A stretch of DNA of 64,000 nucleotides from NCBI RefSeq assembly GCF_008274825.1, contig NZ_CP030848.1, positions 4,339,618 through 4,403,617 on the forward strand. The letters are read 5' to 3'. The DNA is from Sphingobacterium hotanense. GTDB lineage: Bacteria > Bacteroidota > Bacteroidia > Sphingobacteriales > Sphingobacteriaceae. Positions within the stretch are counted from its first letter, which is position 1. Each line of letters begins with the position of its first letter. This document shows, one piece after another, positions 7,688 through 17,195 of the stretch. The notes beneath the pieces were generated by a model, which was given only the letters and a program-made list of their open reading frames with translations, made no database searches and was not told the DNA's origin. The position numbers were made by a program, and so were the translations under genes.

Positions 7688-8899
7688 AGTCAAGGAGGAT
7701 AATTTATCTTCCGCCAATAGGTCTTGCGAAATGCCATGAATCTCTTCCACAGTGACCGCATCAATCTTAGCAAATACCTCTTGAAGCGAGATAACACGAT
7801 CGTAATCCAAGAGATTTTTCGCTTCAGCGATAATCATGCTCATTCTATTCTCTTCCGCCAAGGCAATTTGTCCTTTGAATTTTGTCTTAGCCCGATCGAG
7901 GAAACTGGCGCTCAAAGGCTGCTCTCTAAGTGTATTCAATTCTTTGTGAACCAACTTCAATGCTCGCTCTGCCTTTTCCTCGTCCGTCCCGAAATAAATA
8001 CTAAAAAGGCCCGTATCACTGTATAAGCTATAGTTTGACTCAATAGTATAAGCGATACCGTACTTCTCACGAATATTAAGGTTCAGGATAGACGTCATTC
8101 CAAAGCCACCTAAGAGACTATTTAGTAAAAGGAGACCCGTCTTCCGATTATCGTATATGCTGTAAGCAGTGCTCCCCAAAACACAGTGCACTTGGTTGAT
8201 CGGCCTTGCCAACTCTACTTTCGTCGCTTTGGCAAAAGAAAGATCCTCCCTGGCATGATCCCACTCATATACCTGCACTTGACCAAAAAGCTTGTTCGCC
8301 AACTTTAAAACCTTCTTTTCATCATAATCCCCCGCAATGGCGATAACCATTTTCGAAGTCGCATAATGCTGCGCGATAAAGGTCTTGATATCATCCTGTA
8401 CAATACCCTTCAGATCTTCCTCAACCCCCAAAATATTATGTCCTAAGCCAGACCCCTTAAAAATCTGGTCTTCGAAATCATCCATAATCGATTCCTCCGG
8501 ACTATCCAGATAAGAAGCCATCTCATCCAAGATCACCCCTTTCTCCTTCTCCATCTCTTCCTCCGGGAAAAGCGAATGAAAAATAATATCCTCAAATAAA
8601 TCTAAGGCCCTATCCAAATACGGATTCAAAAAGGACGCCTGAATACAAGTATATTCTTTCGTCGTGTAAGCGTTCAGGTCCCCCCCAACTGCCTCCAAAC
8701 GATTTAATATCTGACTTGTCGAACGACGTTCCGTCCGCTTAAATAAAAGGTGTTCAATAAAATGGGCGGTACCGAACTTCCCTATCTGCTCATGCCTAGA
8801 CCCGACATCCACAATCAGACATGCATGCGTAATTGTTGAAACTTGCGGATGAAGTAGTATCCGCAAACCATTATCAAGCTGGAAAATTTTATGATCCAT
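7670..8899 (-). CDS. M16 (insulinase-like) zinc peptidase
   Basis: A 409-residue single-chain M16 peptidase. The inverted zinc motif HFIEH is at residues 46-50, and the third ligand Glu126 follows exactly 76 residues after His50, as in active family members, so it should be catalytic. No signal peptide is visible, so a cytoplasmic location is likely. The C-terminal half is the pseudo-symmetric second M16 domain. A CAAAGGTA (minus: TACCTTTG) element ends only 8 bp before the ATG. The substrate is unknown; related Bacteroidota and Bacillus enzymes (YmxG/MPP-like) are poorly characterised. Confidence 0.93.
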   Translation of the reverse strand: MDHKIFQLDNGLRILLHPQVSTITHACLIVDVGSRHEQIGKFGTAHFIEHLLFKRTERRSTSQILNRLEAVGGDLNAYTTKEYTCIQASFLNPYLDRALDLFEDIIFHSLFPEEEMEKEKGVILDEMASYLDSPEESIMDDFEDQIFKGSGLGHNILGVEEDLKGIVQDDIKTFIAQHYATSKMVIAIAGDYDEKKVLKLANKLFGQVQVYEWDHAREDLSFAKATKVELARPINQVHCVLGSTAYSIYDNRKTGLLLLNSLLGGFGMTSILNLNIREKYGIAYTIESNYSLYSDTGLFSIYFGTDEEKAERALKLVHKELNTLREQPLSASFLDRAKTKFKGQIALAEENRMSMIIAEAKNLLDYDRVISLQEVFAKIDAVTVEEIHGISQDLLAEDKLSSLTFVPED

Positions 8900-9020
8900 A
8901 GTTAGTGCAAAGGTAGGAATTACACCTTATATTCGAGGTATAAGAGGATTGATGCCGAACGGATGGTAAGACTCGGGGAAGGCAGAATAACTTGACGCTT
9001 CGAGTAGGACGATTCCAACT

Positions 9021-9053
9021 AAAAAAACGGCCCCCAATTTACTCGGGAAGCCG
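9021..9053 (-). terminator. Terminator in the gap below the M16 peptidase promoter
   Basis: On the minus strand CGGCTTCC (9053-9046) pairs with GGGGGCCG (9035-9028; two G-T pairs) and is followed by seven T. It lies just after the stop of the outer-membrane protein gene, whose transcription it should end. The remaining gap 8916-9020 shows nothing recognisable. Confidence 0.75.
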
Positions 9054-9079
9054 CATGCTATCATAGGTGATTGATATTT

Positions 9080-11908
9080 TTACATTCTAGGTCTACGCAT
9101 ACCACCGTGACCCATATTGTCTTCGACTGGTGCTACTCCCGAGAACTTCTGCAATTTAAAGGTGAAGGTCAGCATAAAGTAGCGACCTAAGCGGTTCGTT
9201 TGTCTATCCAATAACATGCTCTCTTGAACAGTTCTTGATAGGTTTGTTTGCTCATTTAATAAGTCAAATGCTTGCAAGCGAACCGTTCCGCGTTGCCCTT
9301 TCAATAACTTCTGCTCGATATACGTATTGATGATGAAAGGATTTGCACTTGTTAGTGGACCATAGCCCGAGTTGAAAGACTTCGAAAAGTCTGCTCCGAA
9401 AATCGTCGTCGGCGTAAGATTAACCGATCCGATAAGGGTAGGCGTCCAGGTAGATACATTACTGTTATTAGTACCCATGCTATTTCTAGTATGGTTGAAG
9501 GCATAACGAACTCCAGGATTAATCTCCAGATTTTCAGAAGGGTTATAACGGAACATCAAACCTTGATTAAACACCCAGTTATTGGCGACATTTTTCATTC
9601 CTGTAGTTTCCTCCAAATCCTGCGAGATATAAGAGATGTTCTTATTATACGAAACACCCCCCATCAACATAATGTTATAGGTCTTTTCTTTCAAGGATTT
9701 TCCATAGTGGTAGAAGGAACTCAGGTTGTAAACAGGATCTGATTCATTCAAATACTGCGTCTGTGAAACCATACCCACATTTTCAACACGTTGCCTTTTC
9801 ACATAAGAGACGATACGATCTGTCGTCAAATTACCATTCATCATGGCAAAGAAGGTATTCCCTTTTTGGAAGTCGCCAGAACGGTATCGCATCATGACAC
9901 GGTGTCTGAACTCCGGATTCAAGTTCGGATTACCATAGGTAATATTCGTGGAGCTATTCCCAACAGCATACGGTAGAATTTGGTTTAAAGTAGGCTCATT
10001 TGATTGTCCTGAATAATTGATGCTGATATTTTTTTGACGGGAGAATTTATATTCGAATCTCGCAATCGGCATCCAATTCAAGTTGGTACGATCGATTACA
10101 GCATTAGCATCATCACTGGAAGCATCGCCCAACATTTTGGAAGGCTGGACTGCAGCACCCACGGAATATTTGATCTTATCATTCTCGTAGGCATAGCTTG
10201 CGCCAAAACGGTGGGTTGTAAAGGAGTAATCCTGATCGTAGTGATAGTTCAACATGCGCTCCGCCGTGTTTGGCAATACATTGTCAGCCGCATCAAAAGC
10301 ATCTTGATATTGTTTATTATCGTAATTGTTCTTGTTAAAATCGTAAGAAAGCTCGATTTTACCATGCTCCGAAACGGGCTCTAGGTAAGATAGACTAGCC
10401 CCAGCATTCCAGCTTTTGTTTTTCAATTCCTGAACCGTGCGCTCATAGATCTCGCCAAGTGTCGAGCCCTGTTCATTCGGATCGTTGATCAAACGCTCAA
10501 GTATACCTTGATAGTCTTTCGTCGTCGATGCATTATCGTAGTTAAAGTTCATGAACAAGTTGCGCCCTTTATCGCTTAATTTACGATTGTACAATCCACT
10601 GATACCAAAGCGCGGTGCATCGCTGAGCGAGCCTTCCGTGCGCGTATCAGAGTTATCCAAAACGCTATTTTCATCGAAAAATCTACCAAAAGAAGAAGAG
10701 TTGGCATCTGTGCCGTTAAACCCGAATTGTGGTGTAATCTTCACATAATCCTTGTCCGAGATATTCCATTCCAAGTTACCTTCGAAACGATGGCTCGAAA
10801 GAATGTTGTTCGCCGTAGAATCAGAATATTGATCCTGCGTTCCGTTTTCTACAAAATATTGCGTCAAGCTATTTGTCAAAAGGTCGTTATCATCGCGACC
10901 GTATGAGTAGCTACCATATACTTTCAGCTTATCCGAGAAGTCGTGACGAATGTTGACCCCAATGGACCCTGCATTGGTAAGTCCCGAAGCGCCACCAAAC
11001 ATCCCGCCACCGCGGCCACCCCCACCGCCCATACGACGGCGAGCACCGCCACCCATGGTGTTGAAATCAAATAGTGGTGCATTGATATTATTTAAGTTCC
11101 CTAAAACAGAAACCTGTGACTTGTCGGTCATGCCCATCCACATTCCGGTAGCCTGATAACGATCTTCCGTACCATAACCTGCGCGTAGAGTCGTCATATA
11201 ACCTTTATTATATTTAGGGTCAATTTGAATATTGATAATCTTCTCCGAATCACCCGATTTATTACCCGTGATATTTGCCATATCACCATAATCGTCTACC
11301 ACTTGGATTTTCTCAATAATATTGGCTGGAAGATTCTGCGTTGCAGTTTTTACATCCCCTCCAAAAAAGTCTTTTCCATTGATACGAACTTTCGTCACCT
11401 GCTCGCCCTGAGCCGTTACGTTTCCATCTTTATCAACCTCTACTCCTTGTAATTTCTTCAAAGCATCTTCCGCAACAGATCCCTCGCGAAGTTTTAAATC
11501 TTTTGTAGAGTACTCTACTGTATCTCCCTTTACTTGCACGGTCAACACACCTTGTACAACAACTTCCTCAATCATATTCGAATTCACTTTCAACATGAAG
11601 GTCGGAACGCGAACCTCAGTCTGTCCTTCCGGGAAGTCCACCTCTTTCTCGGAAACATCAAATCCAAGACTGCTTACGCGTATCTTAAATTTTTGCGCTT
11701 TAACATTTTCGAAGGTATAAAACCCCGCCTGAGAGGAACTCGTCCCCATTGAATCACCATCTGCGATCAATCTTACTGATGCACCGGAAATAGGTCTCGA
11801 CTCGGTGTCGAGCAACATTCCCTGAACAACCCTTTTCGTTTGCGCATAGCCTGTGGCGCCCACAACAAGCAAACAAACAGATAACAATACCCTTACAATT
11901 CTATACAT
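9080..11908 (-). CDS. TonB-receptor-like outer-membrane beta-barrel protein
   Basis: A 942-residue outer-membrane protein with a signal peptide (about 1-22, ending YAQ), a carboxypeptidase-regulatory-like beta domain (about 26-108), a plug-like region (about 115-230, with KLQGVEVDKDGNVTAQGEQV) and a long C-terminal barrel. It resembles the OMP_b-brl_3 group of TonB-dependent receptors of Bacteroidota. Residues 286-309 are a Gly/Arg/Met-rich stretch and the C-terminus ends GHGGMRRPRM, both unusual for a barrel. No SusD partner follows, which argues against polysaccharide uptake; the ligand is unknown. The CBM9-like gene upstream on the same strand (20 bp gap) is probably in the same transcript. 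Confidence 0.88.
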   Translation of the reverse strand: MYRIVRVLLSVCLLVVGATGYAQTKRVVQGMLLDTESRPISGASVRLIADGDSMGTSSSQAGFYTFENVKAQKFKIRVSSLGFDVSEKEVDFPEGQTEVRVPTFMLKVNSNMIEEVVVQGVLTVQVKGDTVEYSTKDLKLREGSVAEDALKKLQGVEVDKDGNVTAQGEQVTKVRINGKDFFGGDVKTATQNLPANIIEKIQVVDDYGDMANITGNKSGDSEKIINIQIDPKYNKGYMTTLRAGYGTEDRYQATGMWMGMTDKSQVSVLGNLNNINAPLFDFNTMGGGARRRMGGGGGRGGGMFGGASGLTNAGSIGVNIRHDFSDKLKVYGSYSYGRDDNDLLTNSLTQYFVENGTQDQYSDSTANNILSSHRFEGNLEWNISDKDYVKITPQFGFNGTDANSSSFGRFFDENSVLDNSDTRTEGSLSDAPRFGISGLYNRKLSDKGRNLFMNFNYDNASTTKDYQGILERLINDPNEQGSTLGEIYERTVQELKNKSWNAGASLSYLEPVSEHGKIELSYDFNKNNYDNKQYQDAFDAADNVLPNTAERMLNYHYDQDYSFTTHRFGASYAYENDKIKYSVGAAVQPSKMLGDASSDDANAVIDRTNLNWMPIARFEYKFSRQKNISINYSGQSNEPTLNQILPYAVGNSSTNITYGNPNLNPEFRHRVMMRYRSGDFQKGNTFFAMMNGNLTTDRIVSYVKRQRVENVGMVSQTQYLNESDPVYNLSSFYHYGKSLKEKTYNIMLMGGVSYNKNISYISQDLEETTGMKNVANNWVFNQGLMFRYNPSENLEINPGVRYAFNHTRNSMGTNNSNVSTWTPTLIGSVNLTPTTIFGADFSKSFNSGYGPLTSANPFIINTYIEQKLLKGQRGTVRLQAFDLLNEQTNLSRTVQESMLLDRQTNRLGRYFMLTFTFKLQKFSGVAPVEDNMGHGGMRRPRM

Positions 11909-11927
11909 ATATGTTGTTTTTCTAATT

Positions 11928-12665
11928 CTAATTTAGTGGTCCGACAATCCAAATCTCCGTTTTTGCGGAATAAGGAATTCGAACCGTTGGTGTTGAAGGT
12001 GCACCATAGATACCCCGATTCTGTTGGGGTCTATTGCGCAATGCCCTCTGCAATATGGCATATTGATTATTCAGCTGCACTTGAATCGCTACGGTCTGCT
12101 TCGGATCTTTCAAGCCAATCGCATCAATAGGTATCTTCGCCTCATAAATCAGTTCATTTTCCGCGGTCAATTTCGCAATTGCCTGCACGCCGTACGTGTT
12201 CTCGAAAGACAAAAGACCATCAACGATACGTTGAAATCCCTTGACCCCGTAGCCACGGCTACGTTTGATCAATTCCTCGCGGACATTCATATTTTCAAAA
12301 TTGTCATCTTGACGCATCGCGCGACGAGATTCACTATCAGGTATCGGAAAAATTAACGCCGCTCCGTCTTTCTTCTTCCCGTTCTTATTAATATTGATAA
12401 TAAAGCCGTTCCGTACGGCCTCATATTGCAGCATCTCGTTTTTCACCTTGATCGCCGCATAAATAAAATCTGTATCATTACTGACCGCAAAGCTCCAACT
12501 AGAGTCTTGATCCATCGGTGCCAATTTATCAGCCCATTCCAGCAAATCAGCATCTACGGTGACCGGAAATGTAGGCACTAAGCGGTATTCATCATTTTTC
12601 TTCTTCTGGGCAAAAACGCTCGCACTTAAGAAAACTAACAGGGTACAAATAATCGTTCTTTTCAT
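11928..12665 (-). CDS. Secreted CBM9-like protein of unknown function
   Basis: A 245-residue secreted protein. Starting at 12665 gives a clean signal peptide, MKRTIICTLLVFLSASVFAQ; the in-frame start 39 bp upstream would only add residues in front of it. The body resembles family-9 carbohydrate-binding-like domains (start with VDADLLEWADKLAPMD, then FAVSNDTDFIYAAIKV), which in Bacteroidota are often attached to outer-membrane proteins. The gene sits 20 bp before the TonB-receptor-like gene, so the two products may work together at the outer membrane. Function is otherwise not recognisable. Confidence 0.8.
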   Translation of the reverse strand: MKRTIICTLLVFLSASVFAQKKKNDEYRLVPTFPVTVDADLLEWADKLAPMDQDSSWSFAVSNDTDFIYAAIKVKNEMLQYEAVRNGFIININKNGKKKDGAALIFPIPDSESRRAMRQDDNFENMNVREELIKRSRGYGVKGFQRIVDGLLSFENTYGVQAIAKLTAENELIYEAKIPIDAIGLKDPKQTVAIQVQLNNQYAILQRALRNRPQQNRGIYGAPSTPTVRIPYSAKTEIWIVGPLN

Positions 12666-12847
12666 GAGTCTATTTTGTAAGCTTTTTGACATTAGAATAC
12701 TCAAAATAGTTTACTCTACCTATATCTCAATGCAAAGAAAAATATAAGAAATGTAAATAAATGTAAACAGCCAAGGATAACAGAGAAGTTACATTCGCAG
12801 GCTTTGCAAATCAACGCGATAGATGAAGCGCACAACGTCCATGATTA

Positions 12848-12931
12848 AAAGCAAGTGCCAGCCTATAAGGAGGCTGGCAGTTACACTTTCCCCTTGGGTT
12901 TGGGGATCACACTATTATAAATACAAATATA
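12848..12931 (-). ncRNA. Candidate small structured RNA or structured leader
   Basis: On the minus strand a TATATTTG element (12931-12924) precedes about 70 nt that can form two hairpins: CCCC/GGGG around an 8-base loop (about 12888-12906), and a perfect 9-bp stem TGCCAGCCT/AGGCTGGCA (12879-12871 with 12864-12856). The second stem is followed by CTTGCTTTTAATC, a weak terminator-like tail. It could be a short RNA of its own or the start of the leader of the CBM9-like gene, whose ATG is at 12665. It matches no RNA family I recognise. The rest of the gap 12666-13087 shows only an 8-bp inverted repeat, TCTGAGTG/CACTCAGA, at 13017-13041. Confidence 0.3.
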
Positions 12932-13087
12932 CGAAACTTTTTGGGGGACCAGAATATCTCCCTGAAGAGCTATGAAAAGATAAGTGCTCCGCGCGCAAAT
13001 CTATCGCCCGCGGCCTTCTGAGTGCAGTATCATCACTCAGACTGAGACTTTAACCGTTCAATCCGAATTTACTAGCGAAATATCTCA

Positions 13088-13723
13088 ATGGAATATGATT
13101 ATCTTTACCCCATGGAAAATGCTTCATGCTTATTGTCGACCTTTCAGCGGGATTTCATTGAGGCTGGATGCGATGAGGCTGGACGAGGATGTCTTGCCGG
13201 TCCAGTATTTGCGGCGGCGGTGATCTTTCCGCCGGATTATCACAATGCGGTATTAAACGATTCGAAGAAATTATCAGAGAAGAAGCGCATGGCCTTGCGG
13301 CCTATTATAGAGCAGGAGGCGCTTGCCTTCGCGGTTGCTTCGGTATCGGCGGCGGAGATTGACAAGATCAATATCCACAAAGCATCCTACTTAGCAATGC
13401 ATAAAGCGATAGACTTATTAACGTTAAAACCCCAATACCTGATCATCGATGGGAATAAGTTTATTCCATACCCTAAACTTCCACACAGCTGTATCGTCAA
13501 GGGTGATGGAAAATACCTTTCTATTGCCGCTGCTTCTATATTAGCGAAAACCTACCGCGATGAATACATGGAAAATCTAGCCAATGATTTCCCGGACTAC
13601 GATTGGCTGCAGAACAAAGGATATCCAACCGTGAAGCATCGAGAAGCAGTAATTCGCCTAGGGTTAACTCCACACCATAGAAAAACCTTCAGAGTTTCGG
13701 ATCCGCAATTGGCCTTATTCTGA
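13088..13723 (+). CDS. rnhB: Ribonuclease HII
   Basis: About 203-211 residues. RNase HII cuts RNA in RNA-DNA hybrids, including single misincorporated ribonucleotides. The catalytic motif CDEAGRGCLAGPV and NDSKKLSEKKR are intact, as are later acidic residues (LIIDGNKF, AAASILAKTYRDEYM). Two in-frame ATGs are possible, at 13088 and 13112; the second gives MENASCLLSTFQRDFIEAGC, closer to family length. It is convergent with the YfhO-like gene with a 29-bp gap that lacks a clear terminator. Confidence 0.95.
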   Translation: MEYDYLYPMENASCLLSTFQRDFIEAGCDEAGRGCLAGPVFAAAVIFPPDYHNAVLNDSKKLSEKKRMALRPIIEQEALAFAVASVSAAEIDKINIHKASYLAMHKAIDLLTLKPQYLIIDGNKFIPYPKLPHSCIVKGDGKYLSIAAASILAKTYRDEYMENLANDFPDYDWLQNKGYPTVKHREAVIRLGLTPHHRKTFRVSDPQLALF

Positions 13724-13752
13724 AGGTTTAATGAAAAATCTTTTGATATTAC

Positions 13753-16236
13753 TTAGCTTGCTTTAACGGCAGGCTTCTTTTTGTTGTGATTATAGCCCAT
13801 CCATGCCGCAAATCCTAAACCGATCACCAAAATAATCGACGCGATTAAAGAGATGATGTTCGAGATACGCATAGATTCCGGCGCAAATACAAATTCTACT
13901 TTATGATTTCCGCCCGGAAGTTTTAATCCGCGTAAAACATAATCCGCACGAATGATAGGAGCTTCTTCTCCATCGATATAAGCTTTCCAACCTTTATCAT
14001 AGAAGATTTCCGAAAATACCGCGAATCCTTCTGTAGGTGTACTGTACTCATATTTCAACGTATCCGGATGGTAGGACACCAAGTTGATTTGCGCATTTGG
14101 CGAATTCGCAATTCCCTTGTCATTAAACTGGTTTTTGAATCCTTCATTCACCACCGCCTCTTTACGAGGATCGATGTTTCCTAAAGTGCTCATTTCCTCA
14201 TTATTGCTCTTCACGAAAGTTACCTTATCTACGAACCAAGCATTGCCTAACGCAGAACTACGGCGTTGAATACGATCTGAATTATTAGAAGGGTCTTTTG
14301 TAATTACATAACGAACGTTCAACATATCCAAAACATCCTCGTTGAGCGTATTATTAAATTGATTTTCAATCAATTCTTGGAAACGCATCAATTTCGCTGC
14401 ATGGTATCCACCAATACTTTTATGGAAGTAAGACGCACTCGCATCCTGAAATGGGCTAGTCGTCAAATCGAATACACGGTATGACAAATCCTTATCCATG
14501 TGGATCAATTGATCTACTTCACGCTCTGGAATAGGCTTGTCGTAAATGCTCTTGTCAACAAAAGCATCGTTATTTAAATAACGCTTATCTACCGTCCATA
14601 AGTCAACCAAGGTAATAACTGTGATTGCCGCAATTAAGATGCTTGCTGAAAGTTTTTTCTTCACGAATGCCCAAACTAAACCAATCGTTAAAGCAACGAT
14701 TAGGAGTGAACGCCAAGCATCTTTCGACGCTAAGTCCGCACGGTCTTTCAATAAGGCATTCGACAATTCGTTTGCAATATTTTGGTCTTGCACCATCTGC
14801 TGCAGTTGCGCAACGTATTGCTGATGCTGCGATGTACGTAAATCTAGGATACTAGGCATCAACGCCACGATTAAACAAACCGCAGCAACAGCCCCACCAG
14901 TGTAAAGAATAGTTTTATCTAGTTTCGGGATCTCATTTCCACGAACAATCAGTTCGTTGATTGTCAATACTGCTAGTATCGGAATCAACACTGCTGGGAT
15001 CACCAAGATCGATTCTACTGCTCTAAACTTATTGTACATCGGGAAATAATCGAAAAACAAGTCGGAGATCAATGGGAAATGTCTACCAAAGGATAGTAAT
15101 ATCGCTAAAACTGTAGCTGTTAATATCCACCATTTTAAGCGGTTTTTAACGATAAACAAACCTAAGATTGCTAGGAATACAATACCTGCACCGAAATACC
15201 AAGGTCCTGAGGTAAAGGATTTTTCGCCCCAATAGGTCGGGAAATAACTTCTTGCCATCTGAACGGCTTCCGCTTGTGGCGCGCCAACTTTCGTCAACGC
15301 TTTAACCACATTTGATTTCTCATCCAATACACCAGATGAACGACCGCCATAGGCATTCGGGATTAGGAAAGTGATGTTCTCTCCGATTCCCTGACTCCAC
15401 GCATAAGCGTATTCTTTATCTAATCCGGATCCAGCATTTCCTGAATCATCGGTTTTCGTTAAGTTCGATTTACCACGGATGGTTTCTTTCGCATACTCGT
15501 ATGTCGGAAATAATACCGACGCATTAACCAATACCGCCAGCACAACACCGATCAACTGCAATACCGATGCCTGTACAAATTTGTTCAATTTCTTATCGCG
15601 AATAGCATAGTACAGCTCAAAGCCTACTAACACTAAAATACAAAGGAACAGGTAGTATGTAATTTGCACGTGATTAGCGCGAAGCTCCAATGCCAAGAAT
15701 AAGGCTAAGAGCGATGGTCCCCAAAAGCGGCTCCCGCGGTAACATAAAATTACGGACGCTATGATAGGCGCCATATAAGCGATAGCATAGGCCCTACTGA
15801 GGTGCCCCGCTTCGACATAAATAATATTATAAGACGAAAAGGCAATGGCTATGGCACCTAAGGCGGCGAGCCAAGGCCGTATCTTCAAAACACTAAATAG
15901 GAAATATCCCCCCAGTAAAAAGAGCAATAACACATCCGATGGAGGAGGAAAAACCGCACGAATAGCCGGTCCGATATGGGTTGTCAGGTTATTCGCATGA
16001 TCATACCATATCTGGTAAGTCGGCATACCGCCGAACATAGAATTCGTCCACAACGGTGTCTTCCCATCCTTTTCTTTGTAATCGAAGATTTCTTTCTGGC
16101 TGCCTCTAGCTTGCATCACATCATGCTGCAACAACGTTTTCCCTTGCCACACCGGTGTAAAGTAGAATACAACCAACAGAAGGAAGATCCCTATGACAGA
16201 TAGGTGATTCGCGTTTTCCTTAAACCAATTTTTCAT
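13753..16236 (-). CDS. YfhO-family multi-spanning membrane protein
   Basis: An 827-residue membrane protein with a short cytoplasmic N-terminus, a first transmembrane helix at about 13-30, about a dozen hydrophobic segments, a large soluble region (about 545-780) and a final helix near residues 785-812. It resembles YfhO (DUF/PF09586) proteins, which have a GT-C-like fold and are linked to glycosylation of cell-wall polymers in Firmicutes. In Bacteroidota the role is unknown. It appears to be a single-gene unit. Upstream, 16237-16506 contains no gene, only an inverted repeat AGTTTACC/GGTAAACT at 16395-16423. Confidence 0.85.
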   Translation of the reverse strand: MKNWFKENANHLSVIGIFLLLVVFYFTPVWQGKTLLQHDVMQARGSQKEIFDYKEKDGKTPLWTNSMFGGMPTYQIWYDHANNLTTHIGPAIRAVFPPPSDVLLLFLLGGYFLFSVLKIRPWLAALGAIAIAFSSYNIIYVEAGHLSRAYAIAYMAPIIASVILCYRGSRFWGPSLLALFLALELRANHVQITYYLFLCILVLVGFELYYAIRDKKLNKFVQASVLQLIGVVLAVLVNASVLFPTYEYAKETIRGKSNLTKTDDSGNAGSGLDKEYAYAWSQGIGENITFLIPNAYGGRSSGVLDEKSNVVKALTKVGAPQAEAVQMARSYFPTYWGEKSFTSGPWYFGAGIVFLAILGLFIVKNRLKWWILTATVLAILLSFGRHFPLISDLFFDYFPMYNKFRAVESILVIPAVLIPILAVLTINELIVRGNEIPKLDKTILYTGGAVAAVCLIVALMPSILDLRTSQHQQYVAQLQQMVQDQNIANELSNALLKDRADLASKDAWRSLLIVALTIGLVWAFVKKKLSASILIAAITVITLVDLWTVDKRYLNNDAFVDKSIYDKPIPEREVDQLIHMDKDLSYRVFDLTTSPFQDASASYFHKSIGGYHAAKLMRFQELIENQFNNTLNEDVLDMLNVRYVITKDPSNNSDRIQRRSSALGNAWFVDKVTFVKSNNEEMSTLGNIDPRKEAVVNEGFKNQFNDKGIANSPNAQINLVSYHPDTLKYEYSTPTEGFAVFSEIFYDKGWKAYIDGEEAPIIRADYVLRGLKLPGGNHKVEFVFAPESMRISNIISLIASIILVIGLGFAAWMGYNHNKKKPAVKAS

Positions 16237-16506
16237 TTAATGTATAGGATTATTGATATAGCCCCAAAAATATAGAATTGATTTCAATTATTGAGAACTA
16301 ATTTTGGTATAAGATTGCATTAGGTTTTATAGGATAGACAGTGGGCCATACCGTAGCGCGATTATCCCGCTTTACATTTGTTAAGTAAGCAGGAAGTTTA
16401 CCAGAAACTCTTGTAGGTAAACTCACGATGTACGTCAAACGTTAAGAATAGATGGGTGATAGCAGACAAAACACCGGTATCTTTTATCTAAGGTCCAATC
16501 CCAGGA

Positions 16507-17193
16507 CTAACCCTTTTGTATCAAATTCTTAATATTGGAAAGTTCGCCGAAGAGGACTAGTAGGTCGTTTTCGCGCAGTACGGTATCGGATTTTGCGATT
16601 CCGGATGCTTCCTTTAATAGTTTTGTGGAGCCTTCGGCGGTGGTACCGGTTTCGACCTGAACGGTCGTTAGTACGATAACTTTATATTTATTGGTCAGAT
16701 CGGCATCTTTTAGGGTCATACCGACATATTTTGCGGGAACTTTTGTTTCGATAATGGAATATTTATCGGAAATCTTGAAAGAGTCGACAATGTCAATATT
16801 GTCTAAGCGCATCGCTAAACGCTCTGCGGCTTCTTCCTCGGGCATGATGTATTCATCGATATTCATGGCCTCCAATACCGTTTTCTGCAAGTCAGAGACT
16901 ACACGCCCGATGATACGCTTTACTTTGAGTTGCTTCAATAGTGCGACCGTCAGTAAACTGGCTCCTTCTTCCTCGCCGATGGCCACAATAACAGCATTGC
17001 TATCGCGCAATGGCAGCGAGCTAACGGCTTCTTTATCGGTTGAATCTAAACAGACCGTATGGGTTATCTTGTCTTTTGTTTGCTCTACAATACTTAAATT
17101 CTTGTCTGCAGCAATCACTTCATGGCCTAATTCGGTGAGGTGAATAGCCAATGATCTTCCAAAATGTCCAAGTCCCAGTACGATGTATTTCAT
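16507..17193 (-). CDS. KtrA/TrkA-type potassium channel regulatory subunit
   Basis: A 228-residue cytoplasmic gating subunit of a potassium uptake system. The N-terminal RCK/TrkA-N domain has the Rossmann motif GLGHFGRSLA (7-16) and acidic AADKN at the end of the second strand. The C-terminal TrkA-C domain (about 140-228) begins near KVPAKYVGMTLKDAD. It starts 2 bp after the KtrB-type gene stop, so the two are cotranscribed and probably form one complex. Confidence 0.93.
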   Translation of the reverse strand: MKYIVLGLGHFGRSLAIHLTELGHEVIAADKNLSIVEQTKDKITHTVCLDSTDKEAVSSLPLRDSNAVIVAIGEEEGASLLTVALLKQLKVKRIIGRVVSDLQKTVLEAMNIDEYIMPEEEAAERLAMRLDNIDIVDSFKISDKYSIIETKVPAKYVGMTLKDADLTNKYKVIVLTTVQVETGTTAEGSTKLLKEASGIAKSDTVLRENDLLVLFGELSNIKNLIQKG

Positions 17194-17195
17194 GA

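Noticed and set aside
10950..11156. Proline-rich plus-strand frame opposite the outer-membrane protein gene.
   Set aside because: It is the complement of the Gly/Arg-rich segment and has no features of its own.
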